Below, in pieces: positions 1 to 7,218 of a stretch of DNA of 34,982 bases. Both the position numbers and the translations under genes were made by a program. Source of the stretch: Bacteroidia bacterium. Its GTDB lineage: Bacteria > Bacteroidota > Bacteroidia > 2-12-FULL-35-15. The notes under the pieces were generated by a model. That model was not told where the DNA came from and made no database searches. It worked only from the letters and a program-made list of their open reading frames with translations. The stretch is from the NCBI GenBank assembly GCA_020051175.1, contig JAGVJJ010000071.1, positions 1 to 34,982 on the forward strand, read 5' to 3'. The first letter of the stretch is position 1; each line of letters begins with the position of its first letter.

Positions 1-58
1 AGCTTTTTATATTTGCTTGATGACATAATGCAAATATACTAGCTTCGCAGTTAACCCT

Positions 59-83
59 AACCACCGCCTAAGGCGGTGGTTTT
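59..83 (+). terminator. Terminator-like hairpin at the head of the window
   Basis: A perfect 10-bp inverted repeat (59-68 with 72-81, loop TAA) is followed by a short T run. It reads like an intrinsic terminator for a gene ending left of the window. It sits only a few bases before the region homologous to the start of the first beta-domain gene, and its loop supplies the in-frame stop (69-71) that closes that gene's reading frame upstream. The T run is short, so termination strength is uncertain. Confidence 0.55.
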
Positions 84-467
84 ATAGGAATAATAAAATA
101 CCAGGCCATTACGGAATCCGTTTCAATCTCTACAGCCAATCCAAACCGAAATGGCACAGGAACCATTACTACCATTATTACCGGAGGCGGGCCTCAGAAT
201 TTAGGCACAATAGTAAAGCGGATTATAATCAAAGCCACAGTGAATACAACTTCGGGAATGATTCGGTTTTACCTGAATAGTGGGGGTAGTAGTCTTTTAT
301 TTACCGAGCAAAAAGTCCCAGCAGTCACAAAGTCAGCTAGTGATCACAGTTTTTACGCAGTGCTGGATTTGAATTTTATATTGGCCGATAATGTAAGTAT
401 AACGGCATCTACTGAAAATGCTGAAACATTTATTATTACCGCTGAAGGACTTGATTTCTATTACTAA
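84..467 (+). CDS. Single-copy beta-domain protein, no standard start codon (possible pseudogene)
   Basis: This encodes one copy of the roughly 120-residue domain found twice in each of the next two genes. The aligned marks are an N-terminal Tyr, ISTAN, NGTGT, a GMIRFYLN strand, and the end motif ASTENAETF-ITAEG. Homology to the neighbours begins at codon 99 (Tyr) and needs about six more codons upstream, yet codons 72-239 contain no ATG, GTG or TTG; only ATA and ATT occur. The first ordinary start is GTG at 240, which would remove a third of the domain. Either a rare ATA/ATT start is used (84 chosen by alignment with the neighbours), or the 5' end was lost when the hairpin at 59-83 was joined to it. 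No signal peptide can be seen. The function is unknown; it probably belongs to the same structural module as the two downstream genes. Confidence 0.5.
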   Translation: MGIIKYQAITESVSISTANPNRNGTGTITTIITGGGPQNLGTIVKRIIIKATVNTTSGMIRFYLNSGGSSLLFTEQKVPAVTKSASDHSFYAVLDLNFILADNVSITASTENAETFIITAEGLDFYY

Positions 468-507
468 ACTTTATGATAAATTACAATAACTAAAACAAAC
501 ATAAAAA

Positions 508-1734
508 ATGGCAGCAGAAACATTGTATACCGCCAATACCGGCTTAGCCGTAATCAGTACAGCTAATTCAAACCTGGATGGCACAGGAACCCTCGGTACT
601 GTTTTAACAGCGGCAGGGAATGGTACTAAAGTGAAATCCGTTACAATTAAAGCTGTGGGTAGTACTACGGCACAGGGAATGGTAAGGCTTTTTGTAGATG
701 AAGGCACAGCAAGGCTGATTGCTGAAATTGAAATTCCCATTGTTACCCAGGGATCTGCAGATGAAGGTTTTGAAATTTTCCTTCCATTGGATCTGGATTT
801 GCAATCGGGTGCAATATTGAAAGCGTCCACGCAAATTGCCAATACATTTAACATTATTGCCGAAGGTTTAGACTGGGCTTACAATACCGGTGTAAGACCA
901 GAAAGCACTAATTATACTGCGAATACTTCTGCGTCATCTATCTCTGTTGCGAACAGTAACCTAGACGGAACAACCGGTACTGTAGTAACTGTGTATACCG
1001 CTGGTTCTTCAGCAACATACAAAGGCTCTAAAATCAAATCCATTATAATTAAAGGAATAACAAGCAGCACTTCTGATGGTATGATTAGATTGTTTATACA
1101 AAATACCGGGAGTACTGTTACAAGACTTTTTATGGAGATTCCTGTGCCGATTGTTACTCCAACGGCAACAGCAAGAAGCTTTGCACATCAGATAGATTTC
1201 CCGGATGACGGATTTAATCTGCAGGCGGGTTATAAAATATTAGCGACTACACAAAATGCGAATACATTTGCAATAACAGTTGAAGGTATGGATTGGGCCT
1301 ATCCAACCGGAAACGTTTTGGGCTATACTTTATATGGACAACTTGCTAGTGTTTCAGTTAGCCCTGCTGACGCTACGACATACTATTTCGGCTCTAATTT
1401 TGTAGGAGCCTTGAACACAACCGCAAACAGATGTAAACTTTATATTCCTGCCTCAGGCACAATAGACGCTTGCTATATTTATATTACCGTACTGGGCACA
1501 CTTGGCTCATCCGAAACATCTACTCTATCAATAAGGCTCAATAATGCAACGGATACAACCGTTAGTAGCAGTATGACAATGAGTGCAGCTACAAACACTA
1601 ATTCGAATACAAGCTTAAATATTGCAGTAGTAGCGGGTGATTATATTGAAATCAAGTGGGTTACACCTACCTGGGTAACCAACCCAACGAATATCTGTAT
1701 TTCAGCCCAAATACATGTTAAATCTAATCTATAA
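508..1734 (+). CDS. Two-repeat beta-domain protein with distinct C-terminal domain, phage-appendage-like
   Basis: The 408-residue product has two copies of the repeated domain (residues 7-125 and 136-265) followed by an unrelated segment (266-408). Each repeat starts YTANT, continues with AN-NLDGT, a GM[VI]RLF strand in the middle and [AT]xT-NANTF-I-[AV]EG[LM]DWAY at the end. The C-terminal segment has a TTYYFG motif, a YIPASGTID stretch, many Ser/Thr/Asn and GDYIEIKW, a make-up that looks like a jelly-roll or other all-beta fold. There is no signal peptide or membrane segment, so the protein is either cytoplasmic or assembled into a particle. From memory, such domains occur in phage structural or fibre genes; this could not be checked. 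ATG 508 follows an A-rich leader and gives full agreement with the next gene's N-terminus. It is probably co-transcribed with both flanking repeat genes. Confidence 0.8.
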   Translation: MAAETLYTANTGLAVISTANSNLDGTGTLGTVLTAAGNGTKVKSVTIKAVGSTTAQGMVRLFVDEGTARLIAEIEIPIVTQGSADEGFEIFLPLDLDLQSGAILKASTQIANTFNIIAEGLDWAYNTGVRPESTNYTANTSASSISVANSNLDGTTGTVVTVYTAGSSATYKGSKIKSIIIKGITSSTSDGMIRLFIQNTGSTVTRLFMEIPVPIVTPTATARSFAHQIDFPDDGFNLQAGYKILATTQNANTFAITVEGMDWAYPTGNVLGYTLYGQLASVSVSPADATTYYFGSNFVGALNTTANRCKLYIPASGTIDACYIYITVLGTLGSSETSTLSIRLNNATDTTVSSSMTMSAATNTNSNTSLNIAVVAGDYIEIKWVTPTWVTNPTNICISAQIHVKSNL

Positions 1735-1743
1735 ACTAATTAA

Positions 1744-2538
1744 ATGGCTGAAGAAACACAATATACTGCTAAAACAGGCCAGGTAACTATTTCCAGTGCA
1801 AATACAAGAAGGGATGGAACAGGCACAATGGGAGATGTAATTACAGGTGCTGCTAATGGAACATTGATTAAATCCGTTTTTATCAAGGCGCAAACGAATA
1901 CAACCGAAGGAATGATCCGCTTGTTTGTATATACGGGTGCCAGTAATCCGGTGCTTATTGGGGAAATACCGGTATCGAACATTACGAAATCTTCCCGAGA
2001 TAAAAGTTTTGAAACATACCTGGAGCTTGATTTGTTTTTGCAGTCAGGCGATACCCTGAAAGCATCTACAGAAAATGCAGAAACATTTAATGTAATTGCG
2101 ATAGGATTGGATGTTGCTTATGATACTACTGCATCACGTTTAGACAGCACTTTGTTTATGGCACAAACAGGTTTTAGTGGTATCGCACTTGCAAATCCCA
2201 ATTTAAATGGAACAGGATTTATGTCCCAGATTTTGCTTACCAATTCTACTCCTTACAATGGAGCTCAAATAAAACGGATCTTTTTAAAAGCCAATGCAAG
2301 TACTACTCCGGGCATGGTACGATTATTTATACGCAATACCGCGGAAACGTTGAATACTCTTTTTACAGAAATTCCTGTGCCTGCAGTAACGCCAACAGCC
2401 ACTGCTGAAACGTTTGAATATGTCCTGGAATTTAACAATTTATTTTTACAGACAGAGTACAGCATTTTAGCTTCAACGGAAAATGCGGAATTGTTTGTTG
2501 TAACGGCAGAGGCAATGAATTTTAAGTATAGTTCATAA
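1744..2538 (+). CDS. Two-repeat beta-domain protein
   Basis: The 264-residue product consists almost only of two repeat domains (residues 7-126 and 138-262) joined by a short linker. Its N-terminus, MAEETQYTAKTG, is parallel to that of the upstream gene (MAAETLYTANTG), which supports ATG 1744. Shared marks are DGTGTMG, TTEGMIRLF, GEIPV, LQSGDTL and ASTENAETF in the first repeat, and NGTGF, TTPGMVRLF, TEIPVPAVTPTATAETF and ASTENAELF in the second. It starts 9 bases after the stop of the upstream gene, so the two form an operon. No signal peptide, membrane segment or catalytic motif is visible. The function is unknown; repeated beta modules without export signal suit a phage-like fibre, a decoration protein or an intracellular scaffold. 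Confidence 0.8.
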   Translation: MAEETQYTAKTGQVTISSANTRRDGTGTMGDVITGAANGTLIKSVFIKAQTNTTEGMIRLFVYTGASNPVLIGEIPVSNITKSSRDKSFETYLELDLFLQSGDTLKASTENAETFNVIAIGLDVAYDTTASRLDSTLFMAQTGFSGIALANPNLNGTGFMSQILLTNSTPYNGAQIKRIFLKANASTTPGMVRLFIRNTAETLNTLFTEIPVPAVTPTATAETFEYVLEFNNLFLQTEYSILASTENAELFVVTAEAMNFKYSS

Positions 2539-2593
2539 AAAATCTTGTCAAAAATTATAAAACCTTGCTGTGTAGAGGGAACAGTGTAAACGT

Positions 2594-2848
2594 ATGAAAA
2601 ATATTGAAGGTTCAGACTGCGGATGTCAAGGTATAGTTAAAGTAGGGCCAGGGCCAGATACAAATAAACCTGACCCGCAAAAATTTCTTGCGACATATTA
2701 CTCTGGCCCTAAGGATGGTTGTGGTACAGATAGTGCCGTTCCAACGAGCACTCCTGGTGTGTATGCTGTATCATTCAATCCAGCTACCGCGGAATATCCA
2801 TGTGGGTGGGCAGTTAAACCACGTCTTATTAAGCCACGTCTAAAATAA
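2594..2848 (+). CDS. Small Cys/Pro-rich protein, candidate modified-peptide precursor
   Basis: This 84-residue peptide lies 30 bases upstream of the ATP-grasp maturase gene, the usual place for the substrate of such an enzyme. It has four cysteines (9, 11, 43, 70), many Gly and Pro, Asp/Glu side chains (E5, D8, D22, D27, D41, D46, E67) and Lys/Thr/Ser that could serve as partners for the amide or ester cross-links made by ATP-grasp ligases. The C-terminus is a tandem pentapeptide, VKPRL-IKPRL, then Lys, encoded by a 13-base direct repeat (2814-2826 and 2829-2841, one mismatch, period 15). There is no signal peptide and no double-Gly cleavage site. The role as precursor is inferred from position and composition only; it could instead be the last gene of the upstream beta-domain module. 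Confidence 0.6.
   Translation: MKNIEGSDCGCQGIVKVGPGPDTNKPDPQKFLATYYSGPKDGCGTDSAVPTSTPGVYAVSFNPATAEYPCGWAVKPRLIKPRLK
2814..2841 (+). repeat. Direct repeat coding for tandem KPRL motif
   Basis: Two 13-base units (2814-2826, 2829-2841) differ at one position and lie 15 bases apart, in frame, giving two K-P-R-L motifs at the C-terminus of the candidate precursor peptide. Tandem cores are common among cross-linked peptides made by ATP-grasp enzymes, although such cores are usually acidic and Thr-rich rather than basic. Confidence 0.7.
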
Positions 2849-2878
2849 GATTTTTGTAAAAATTGGCTTAATTCTAAA

Positions 2879-3895
2879 ATGGAGAAAAGAAATTATATCG
2901 TAATTATTAGTGATATATATGATGTAACAACAAATAAAGTCATTGAATACTTAAGATATTATGGTCACTATAAAATATTAAGGATAAATTCAGGAGATAA
3001 CTTATTTATTAAAGCTGAGATTGGTAAGACTTTGAAGTTACAGATACAACTTAAAAGTAAGTGCATAGATATTGATTTCGATTCCGGCATTTCATTTTGG
3101 TATAGACGAGGAGATGTATTTCTTCCGGTTTTGGGCAACCCAAACTACATTTCTTCTGAATTCAATCAGGAAATAGACACCTATTTAATAAGAGAATGGC
3201 ATGTTATGCGTAACTACTTTTATAAACTCGTTGAACGCAGGACAGGTATAATAGTTTCTTTAGGTAGTTTTTTAAAAGAAATTGATAATAATAAACTCTA
3301 TAATCTATATACAGCAAAAGAAGTTGGATTTAAAGTGCCGGAAACAATTTTGGCATCTGACCTATCGGATTTGATAAAATTTAAAAGGGAGGGAAAAGAA
3401 TATATTTCAAAGCCATTAACTTTTCCTCCATCAATAAGTGTTTCGTCTCAAAATTATTATTCTACTAAGGGTACGGCATTCGTTACAGAAGATTATTTTA
3501 TAAATTCTGCAAAAACAATTTTTCCTACATTTATGCAAGAATATATAGATAAACAATTCTAAATAAGAGTTTTTTTTATTAAAGGAGATATATATTCCAT
3601 GGCTATATTTTCTCAAAGTGATAATAGAACAAAAGTAGATTACCGTAATTATAATTTCGAAAAGCCAAACAGAACGATTCCATATAAATTACCAGGCTCT
3701 GTGGCCAAGAGAGTTCGTAATTTTATGGAAAAAATTGAATTGGATACTGGGTCGTTAGATATAATATATTCCAAAACTAAAGAGTATTATTTTTTAGAAG
3801 TTAACCCTCACGGCCAATTGGATTGGTTATCTTATAACTGTAATTATTATTTAGAGAAAAAAATAAGTACCTTATTATTACATGGAAAAAATTAA
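2879..3895 (+). pseudogene. gwsG: Grasp-with-spasm ATP-grasp peptide maturase, interrupted by one in-frame TAA
   Basis: Read through the stop at 3560-3562, the frame encodes 338 residues of an ATP-grasp peptide ligase of the MvdC/MvdD-like group that makes ester or amide side-chain links in precursor peptides. Visible family marks are the WYRRG segment (74-78), NKLYNLYTAKEVG before the grasp domain, the ATP-binding Lys in YISKPL (about K178), the QEYI hinge (220-223), and the metal ligands in LEVNPHGQ (about E307, N309). The TAA falls where family members normally have Glu in the E-I-R-V-F strand. Both sides stay in the same frame and keep all conserved residues, so the change looks like a single GAA-to-TAA substitution, recent or compensated. 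The parts would be 2879-3562 (227 aa) and 3599-3895 (98 aa, ATG with AAGGAG 11 bases ahead). It is followed by an overlapping small gene and gwsS. Confidence 0.85.
3560..3562 (+). other. In-frame TAA interrupting the ATP-grasp maturase
   Basis: The codon after K-Q-F is TAA, and the following codons continue in frame as I-R-V-F-F-I-K-G-D-I-Y-S-M-A, exactly as expected for an intact ATP-grasp peptide ligase. One base change from GAA would restore the gene. A sequencing error, true nonsense mutation, readthrough, or a two-subunit enzyme restarted at ATG 3599 are all possible. Confidence 0.9.
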
Positions 3896-4079
3896 TATTG
3901 AAAGAAATACTGAAAAATTACTTCCCTTTTCAATTAGGCAAATGTTCAAACATAGTCAATCAAATTTTTCTTTTTATTCCGAAAACACTCAATCTATTAA
4001 TGATATACAGACTAATGTTATTATTTATAAGCCTTTTTATAAACCAATTTCGAGAATAGCTCATAAAAACAAAAAATAA
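3882..4079 (+). CDS. Small basic protein overlapping the end of the ATP-grasp gene
   Basis: This 65-residue reading frame begins 14 bases inside the end of the maturase gene, in another frame, and stops 8 bases before the start of gwsS, so the three genes look translationally linked. The sequence starts MEKINIERNTEKLLPF, is rich in Ser, Asn, Ile and Lys and ends in a basic tail (AHKNKK). It has no Cys, no signal peptide and no membrane segment. The leader-like amphipathic N-terminus followed by a Ser/Asn/Gln-rich middle would fit a peptide substrate, but the family is not recognised. Its placement between the two maturation genes supports a real gene; the role is unknown. Confidence 0.55.
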   Translation: MEKINIERNTEKLLPFSIRQMFKHSQSNFSFYSENTQSINDIQTNVIIYKPFYKPISRIAHKNKK

Positions 4080-4087
4080 TAATAAGA

Positions 4088-5101
4088 ATGTCTAAAAAAG
4101 TCGTCCCGATTTTATTTTCTTGTTGTATTCCTGTAAAAGGGGCTAAAAGGAGTATTGTTTGTGATGTTCAAAGATCGACTTTTCTTTTTGTTCCGAATCT
4201 GATTTATGATATTCTTACAAAAGAGCGCGGTTCCTCTATAGAGGAAATTAACATTCTTTACCCAGAACATTCGAAAGACATATATGATTATTTTAGTTAT
4301 TTAGAGGAAAATGAATACTTGTTTTATACTGACTCTCCTAAAACATTTCCTCAAATAAATATAAAGGAGTGGGATGAGCCGTCATTAATTACAAATGCCA
4401 TAATTGATATCGATAATAAAAGTAAATATAACATAGAAAAAGCTTTGACTCAATTGGGCGATTTAGGATGCCGAAATATTCAAATTCGATTTTTCTCCGA
4501 AAGAGGAATATCTTATTTTGAGGGTATATTTTCCGTGCTAAAAAACATACATATTTATTCATTAGAGCTAATTATTAAATATTCTAATATAGATTATAAT
4601 GAATTTCTAAAGTTTAAAGAAAAGTATAAATATATTCAATCGATTATAATCCATTCTACACCAAGCTCTGTATTGGACGCATTAACTAAACAATTTGATA
4701 GTATGATCTTTATGGATGAAATAATTGAGTCTGAAAGTCACTGTGGAATAGTTGCACCGCATTATTTTACACTCAATATTAAAAGTTTTTCGGAGGCTCA
4801 ATTATGGAATACATGCTTGAACAGAAAAATTTCTATCGATAAATCCGGAAATATTAAAAATTGTCCTTCAATGAAACTGGCTTATGGGAATATCAATACG
4901 GATAACCTGTCGGAATCAATCAACGAAAAGTTCAAAAAAGTGTGGCGTCTAAATAAGGATCAAGTATCTATCTGCAAGGATTGTGAATTCCGATATATAT
5001 GCACAGATTGTAGAGCATACGTGCAAAATGAAGCGGATAGCTTTTCTAAGCCTTTAAAGTGTGATTATAATCCATACACCGGAATAGGATTTGAATTCTA
5101 G
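4088..5101 (+). CDS. gwsS: Grasp-with-spasm system SPASM-domain peptide maturase
   Basis: The 337-residue protein is the partner of the ATP-grasp ligase in grasp-with-spasm RiPP clusters. The C-terminal SPASM domain has the full Cys set: C243 and C259 (CLNRKISIDKSGNIKNC), then C296-x2-C299-x5-C305-x2-C308 and C325, positions that in the family bind auxiliary Fe-S clusters. There is no Cx3Cx2C radical-SAM motif anywhere upstream, in line with this family, so SAM radical chemistry is not expected. Residues 15-80 (VKGAKRSIVCDVQR onward) look like a small winged-helix peptide-recognition element; this is inferred. It starts 8 bases after the small 65-codon gene and is closely followed by the plug-like protein. 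The base composition is strongly AT-rich compared with the housekeeping genes further right. Confidence 0.85.
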   Translation: MSKKVVPILFSCCIPVKGAKRSIVCDVQRSTFLFVPNLIYDILTKERGSSIEEINILYPEHSKDIYDYFSYLEENEYLFYTDSPKTFPQINIKEWDEPSLITNAIIDIDNKSKYNIEKALTQLGDLGCRNIQIRFFSERGISYFEGIFSVLKNIHIYSLELIIKYSNIDYNEFLKFKEKYKYIQSIIIHSTPSSVLDALTKQFDSMIFMDEIIESESHCGIVAPHYFTLNIKSFSEAQLWNTCLNRKISIDKSGNIKNCPSMKLAYGNINTDNLSESINEKFKKVWRLNKDQVSICKDCEFRYICTDCRAYVQNEADSFSKPLKCDYNPYTGIGFEF

Positions 5102-5152
5102 TATTTGAAAACTGAAATTTTAAAAAAGAACTATAATTTTATACCTTTTAAA

Positions 5153-5701
5153 ATGTTTACTAAACACAATTTATCCACTTTTTCCGCCTTCTGTTTGTGC
5201 TTGAGCTTATTTAGCTATGCACAGACTGGTGTGTATTCTATCCGAAAAGATCATGAAGCCGGTTTAATTAATTTAAATGATACTAGTTTTATAAGGATAT
5301 TAAACGGGACAATTATAGATAAAAGCGCTACAGTAGAACATATTGAAAAAATTAATTATAAAGAAATTACAGATAAAGAAAAAATAGAAAAAATAGGGAT
5401 AAAAACTAATAAACCATTGATGCTTATTAATTCAAAACGATTTGATATTGAGTATAAAATTGACAGTATATTGTATTCACGAAAGGATTTTATTAATGAC
5501 TATAAATATCCATCAGATATCCAACTTCCTATTTTGCTCAATGGAAAATTGCTTTCATTTGACGATAGATTAAACTATTTGTCTAAGTTAACATTAAATG
5601 AGATTAATGAAATAAAATATTTGAATGAATTTCAGTCAAATAGGATGTTTAATAATACTACTCCATTTGGGGTTATTTCTATAAAGACTACTAGTCAATA
5701 A
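5153..5701 (+). CDS. Exported protein with TonB-receptor-plug-like C-terminus, RiPP-cluster associated
   Basis: ATG 5153 gives a 182-residue protein with a clear signal peptide (MFTKHNLST, a hydrophobic core, then SYAQ as cleavage end); the frame continues upstream to a TTG at 5105, but that would hide the signal peptide. The end of the protein resembles the plug domain of TonB-dependent receptors: LLNGK, a helix ending in LNEINEIKYL, then TPFGVISIKTT, comparable with the FG-GVI-I-T strand of plugs. There is no beta barrel, so it is a free periplasmic plug-like domain. It is the last gene of the AT-rich cluster, 51 bases after gwsS, and may help to sense, bind or export the modified peptide. 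That role is inferred from position. Confidence 0.7.
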   Translation: MFTKHNLSTFSAFCLCLSLFSYAQTGVYSIRKDHEAGLINLNDTSFIRILNGTIIDKSATVEHIEKINYKEITDKEKIEKIGIKTNKPLMLINSKRFDIEYKIDSILYSRKDFINDYKYPSDIQLPILLNGKLLSFDDRLNYLSKLTLNEINEIKYLNEFQSNRMFNNTTPFGVISIKTTSQ

Positions 5702-5810
5702 ACTGAATTTGCACAGGTTGCAGATACTGAGGTAAGAAAATCGCCTATAAATGAATGCTTCAAAATAGCATGAACAGGATTTTGCTAATGTTCAGAATAT
5801 CGCGGGGCAA

Positions 5811-7097
5811 TTATTTTAAACCATATTTTGCTTTATATTTTTCATAAAGCGCCTTCTGATCATTATTCAACTCAATGCTTTTGCCTTTTATGTATGCCCT
5901 TTCCACATTGTTTGTCCTCATATCCAGGGCATCTCCGGATGAGATAAAAAGTGTTGCATCTTTACCAACTTCAATACTGCCGGCTGTTTTATCTATACCC
6001 AGTATTTTGGCAGCATTTAATGTTATTGCTTTAAGCGCCTGCTCTTTTGTAAGCCCATATGCGGCTGCCGTACCAGCCATAAAGGGAAGGTTACGCGCAC
6101 CCATCGCTTCCATATCGCCTTCATTATTGAGACAGAACAATATACCGGCTTTATGCAGCAAATATGGCAGTTTGTAAGGCAGGTCCACATCTTCCTCAGC
6201 CCGCTGCGGCAAATCGTGAACTCTTGACAACATTACAGCAACATTGTTTTCACGTAAAAAATCCGTAATCATCCAGCTGTCTTTACCACCAACAACGGCA
6301 ATCCTTTTGAAGCCATTTTGTTTTGCAAAATTCACTGCTTCAATTATTTCCTTTATATAATCGGCATGAATAAAAACCGCCTGGCTACCATTAAAAATCC
6401 CTTTCATTGCTTCCAGACGTAAATTTTTTTCTGACTGTAAGCCGCTTTCACTATATGCTTTGGCTTCCGTAACCAGCTTTTTAAGCTCTTCCACCTGCTT
6501 TATGTATTCTTTATTTTTTTCGAAAGGACCAAGCTCAGTATTGTCCTCATCCAGGAACTTGCGTGTTTGCATTCGCGGCCAGTTGATGTGAATTCCATCA
6601 TCCGCTTTGTAAGCAGCATCTTCCCAGTTCCAGCCGTCAAGCATAAGCACGCTGGATGTGCCGGAAACCAGTCCGCCCCGCGGGACTACCTGTGCCATTA
6701 GCACGCCATTGCTGCGTACGGTGGGGATTACTTTTGAATCGGTATTGTAGGCGATAAGGGAACGTACATTTGGCAATACAGAACCTACTTCCCTGGAATC
6801 ATTAGTAGCCCGAACAGCTTCGATTTCTGTAAGTCCGAGTGTGGAGTTGGGAGCAATGATCCCGGGATAGATGTGTTTACCTGTTGTGTTTATTACTTCG
6901 GCATAATCTGCTTTATTGAATGCAGACGATGTTGTAGCAACCAGAATTATTTTACCCTCTTTTATTCCGATTACAGCATTCTGAATTATGCTGTCGGTGC
7001 CAAGATGGGCTGTACCGCCTACAAGCAGGGTGCTCGGGATTTGGGCGGACACACTTACGAATGAAAATAAGGATAGTATAATAGTTATTTGTTTCAT
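5811..7097 (-). CDS. Exported amidohydrolase-family protein lacking the HxH metal motif
   Basis: The 428-residue protein has a signal peptide (MKQITIILSLFSFVSVSAQ) and the imidazolonepropionase-like amidohydrolase layout: an N-terminal beta domain up to GKHIYPG, a central barrel, and the C-terminal LTKEQALKAITLNAAKILG-D then GSIEVGKDATL that closes this family. The usual P-G-x-x-D-x-H-x-H start of the barrel reads PGIIAPNSTLG (78-88), with Asn84 and Thr86 in place of the two His ligands. No replacement ligand set is evident, so it probably does not catalyse a standard metal-dependent hydrolysis. It lies downstream of the double-length paralogue in the same direction (121-base gap) and is probably co-transcribed. 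It may bind a peptide or assist the active enzyme; substrate unknown. Confidence 0.85.
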   Translation of the reverse strand: MKQITIILSLFSFVSVSAQIPSTLLVGGTAHLGTDSIIQNAVIGIKEGKIILVATTSSAFNKADYAEVINTTGKHIYPGIIAPNSTLGLTEIEAVRATNDSREVGSVLPNVRSLIAYNTDSKVIPTVRSNGVLMAQVVPRGGLVSGTSSVLMLDGWNWEDAAYKADDGIHINWPRMQTRKFLDEDNTELGPFEKNKEYIKQVEELKKLVTEAKAYSESGLQSEKNLRLEAMKGIFNGSQAVFIHADYIKEIIEAVNFAKQNGFKRIAVVGGKDSWMITDFLRENNVAVMLSRVHDLPQRAEEDVDLPYKLPYLLHKAGILFCLNNEGDMEAMGARNLPFMAGTAAAYGLTKEQALKAITLNAAKILGIDKTAGSIEVGKDATLFISSGDALDMRTNNVERAYIKGKSIELNNDQKALYEKYKAKYGLK

Positions 7098-7218
7098 TTT
7101 GTTTTTATTGGAACGCGGATTGTTATGATTTTTATGATCAAAAATGATTTTTTTATATTGTTTGTTGGTGGTCTTTTCAAATCACCCGAAAGTACCTTTC
7201 TTTTGAATTGCACTCCTC

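Noticed and set aside
471..854. Open frame on the minus strand opposite the middle beta-domain gene
   Set aside because: It lies wholly antisense to a gene with clear repeat homology and has no recognisable features; similar antisense frames at 1740-1982 and 2265-2465 are shadows too.
1744..2538. Tandem repeats considered as CRISPR or DNA satellite
   Set aside because: The repetition is at protein level, about 360 bases per unit with diverged DNA; there are no short identical repeats with spacers.
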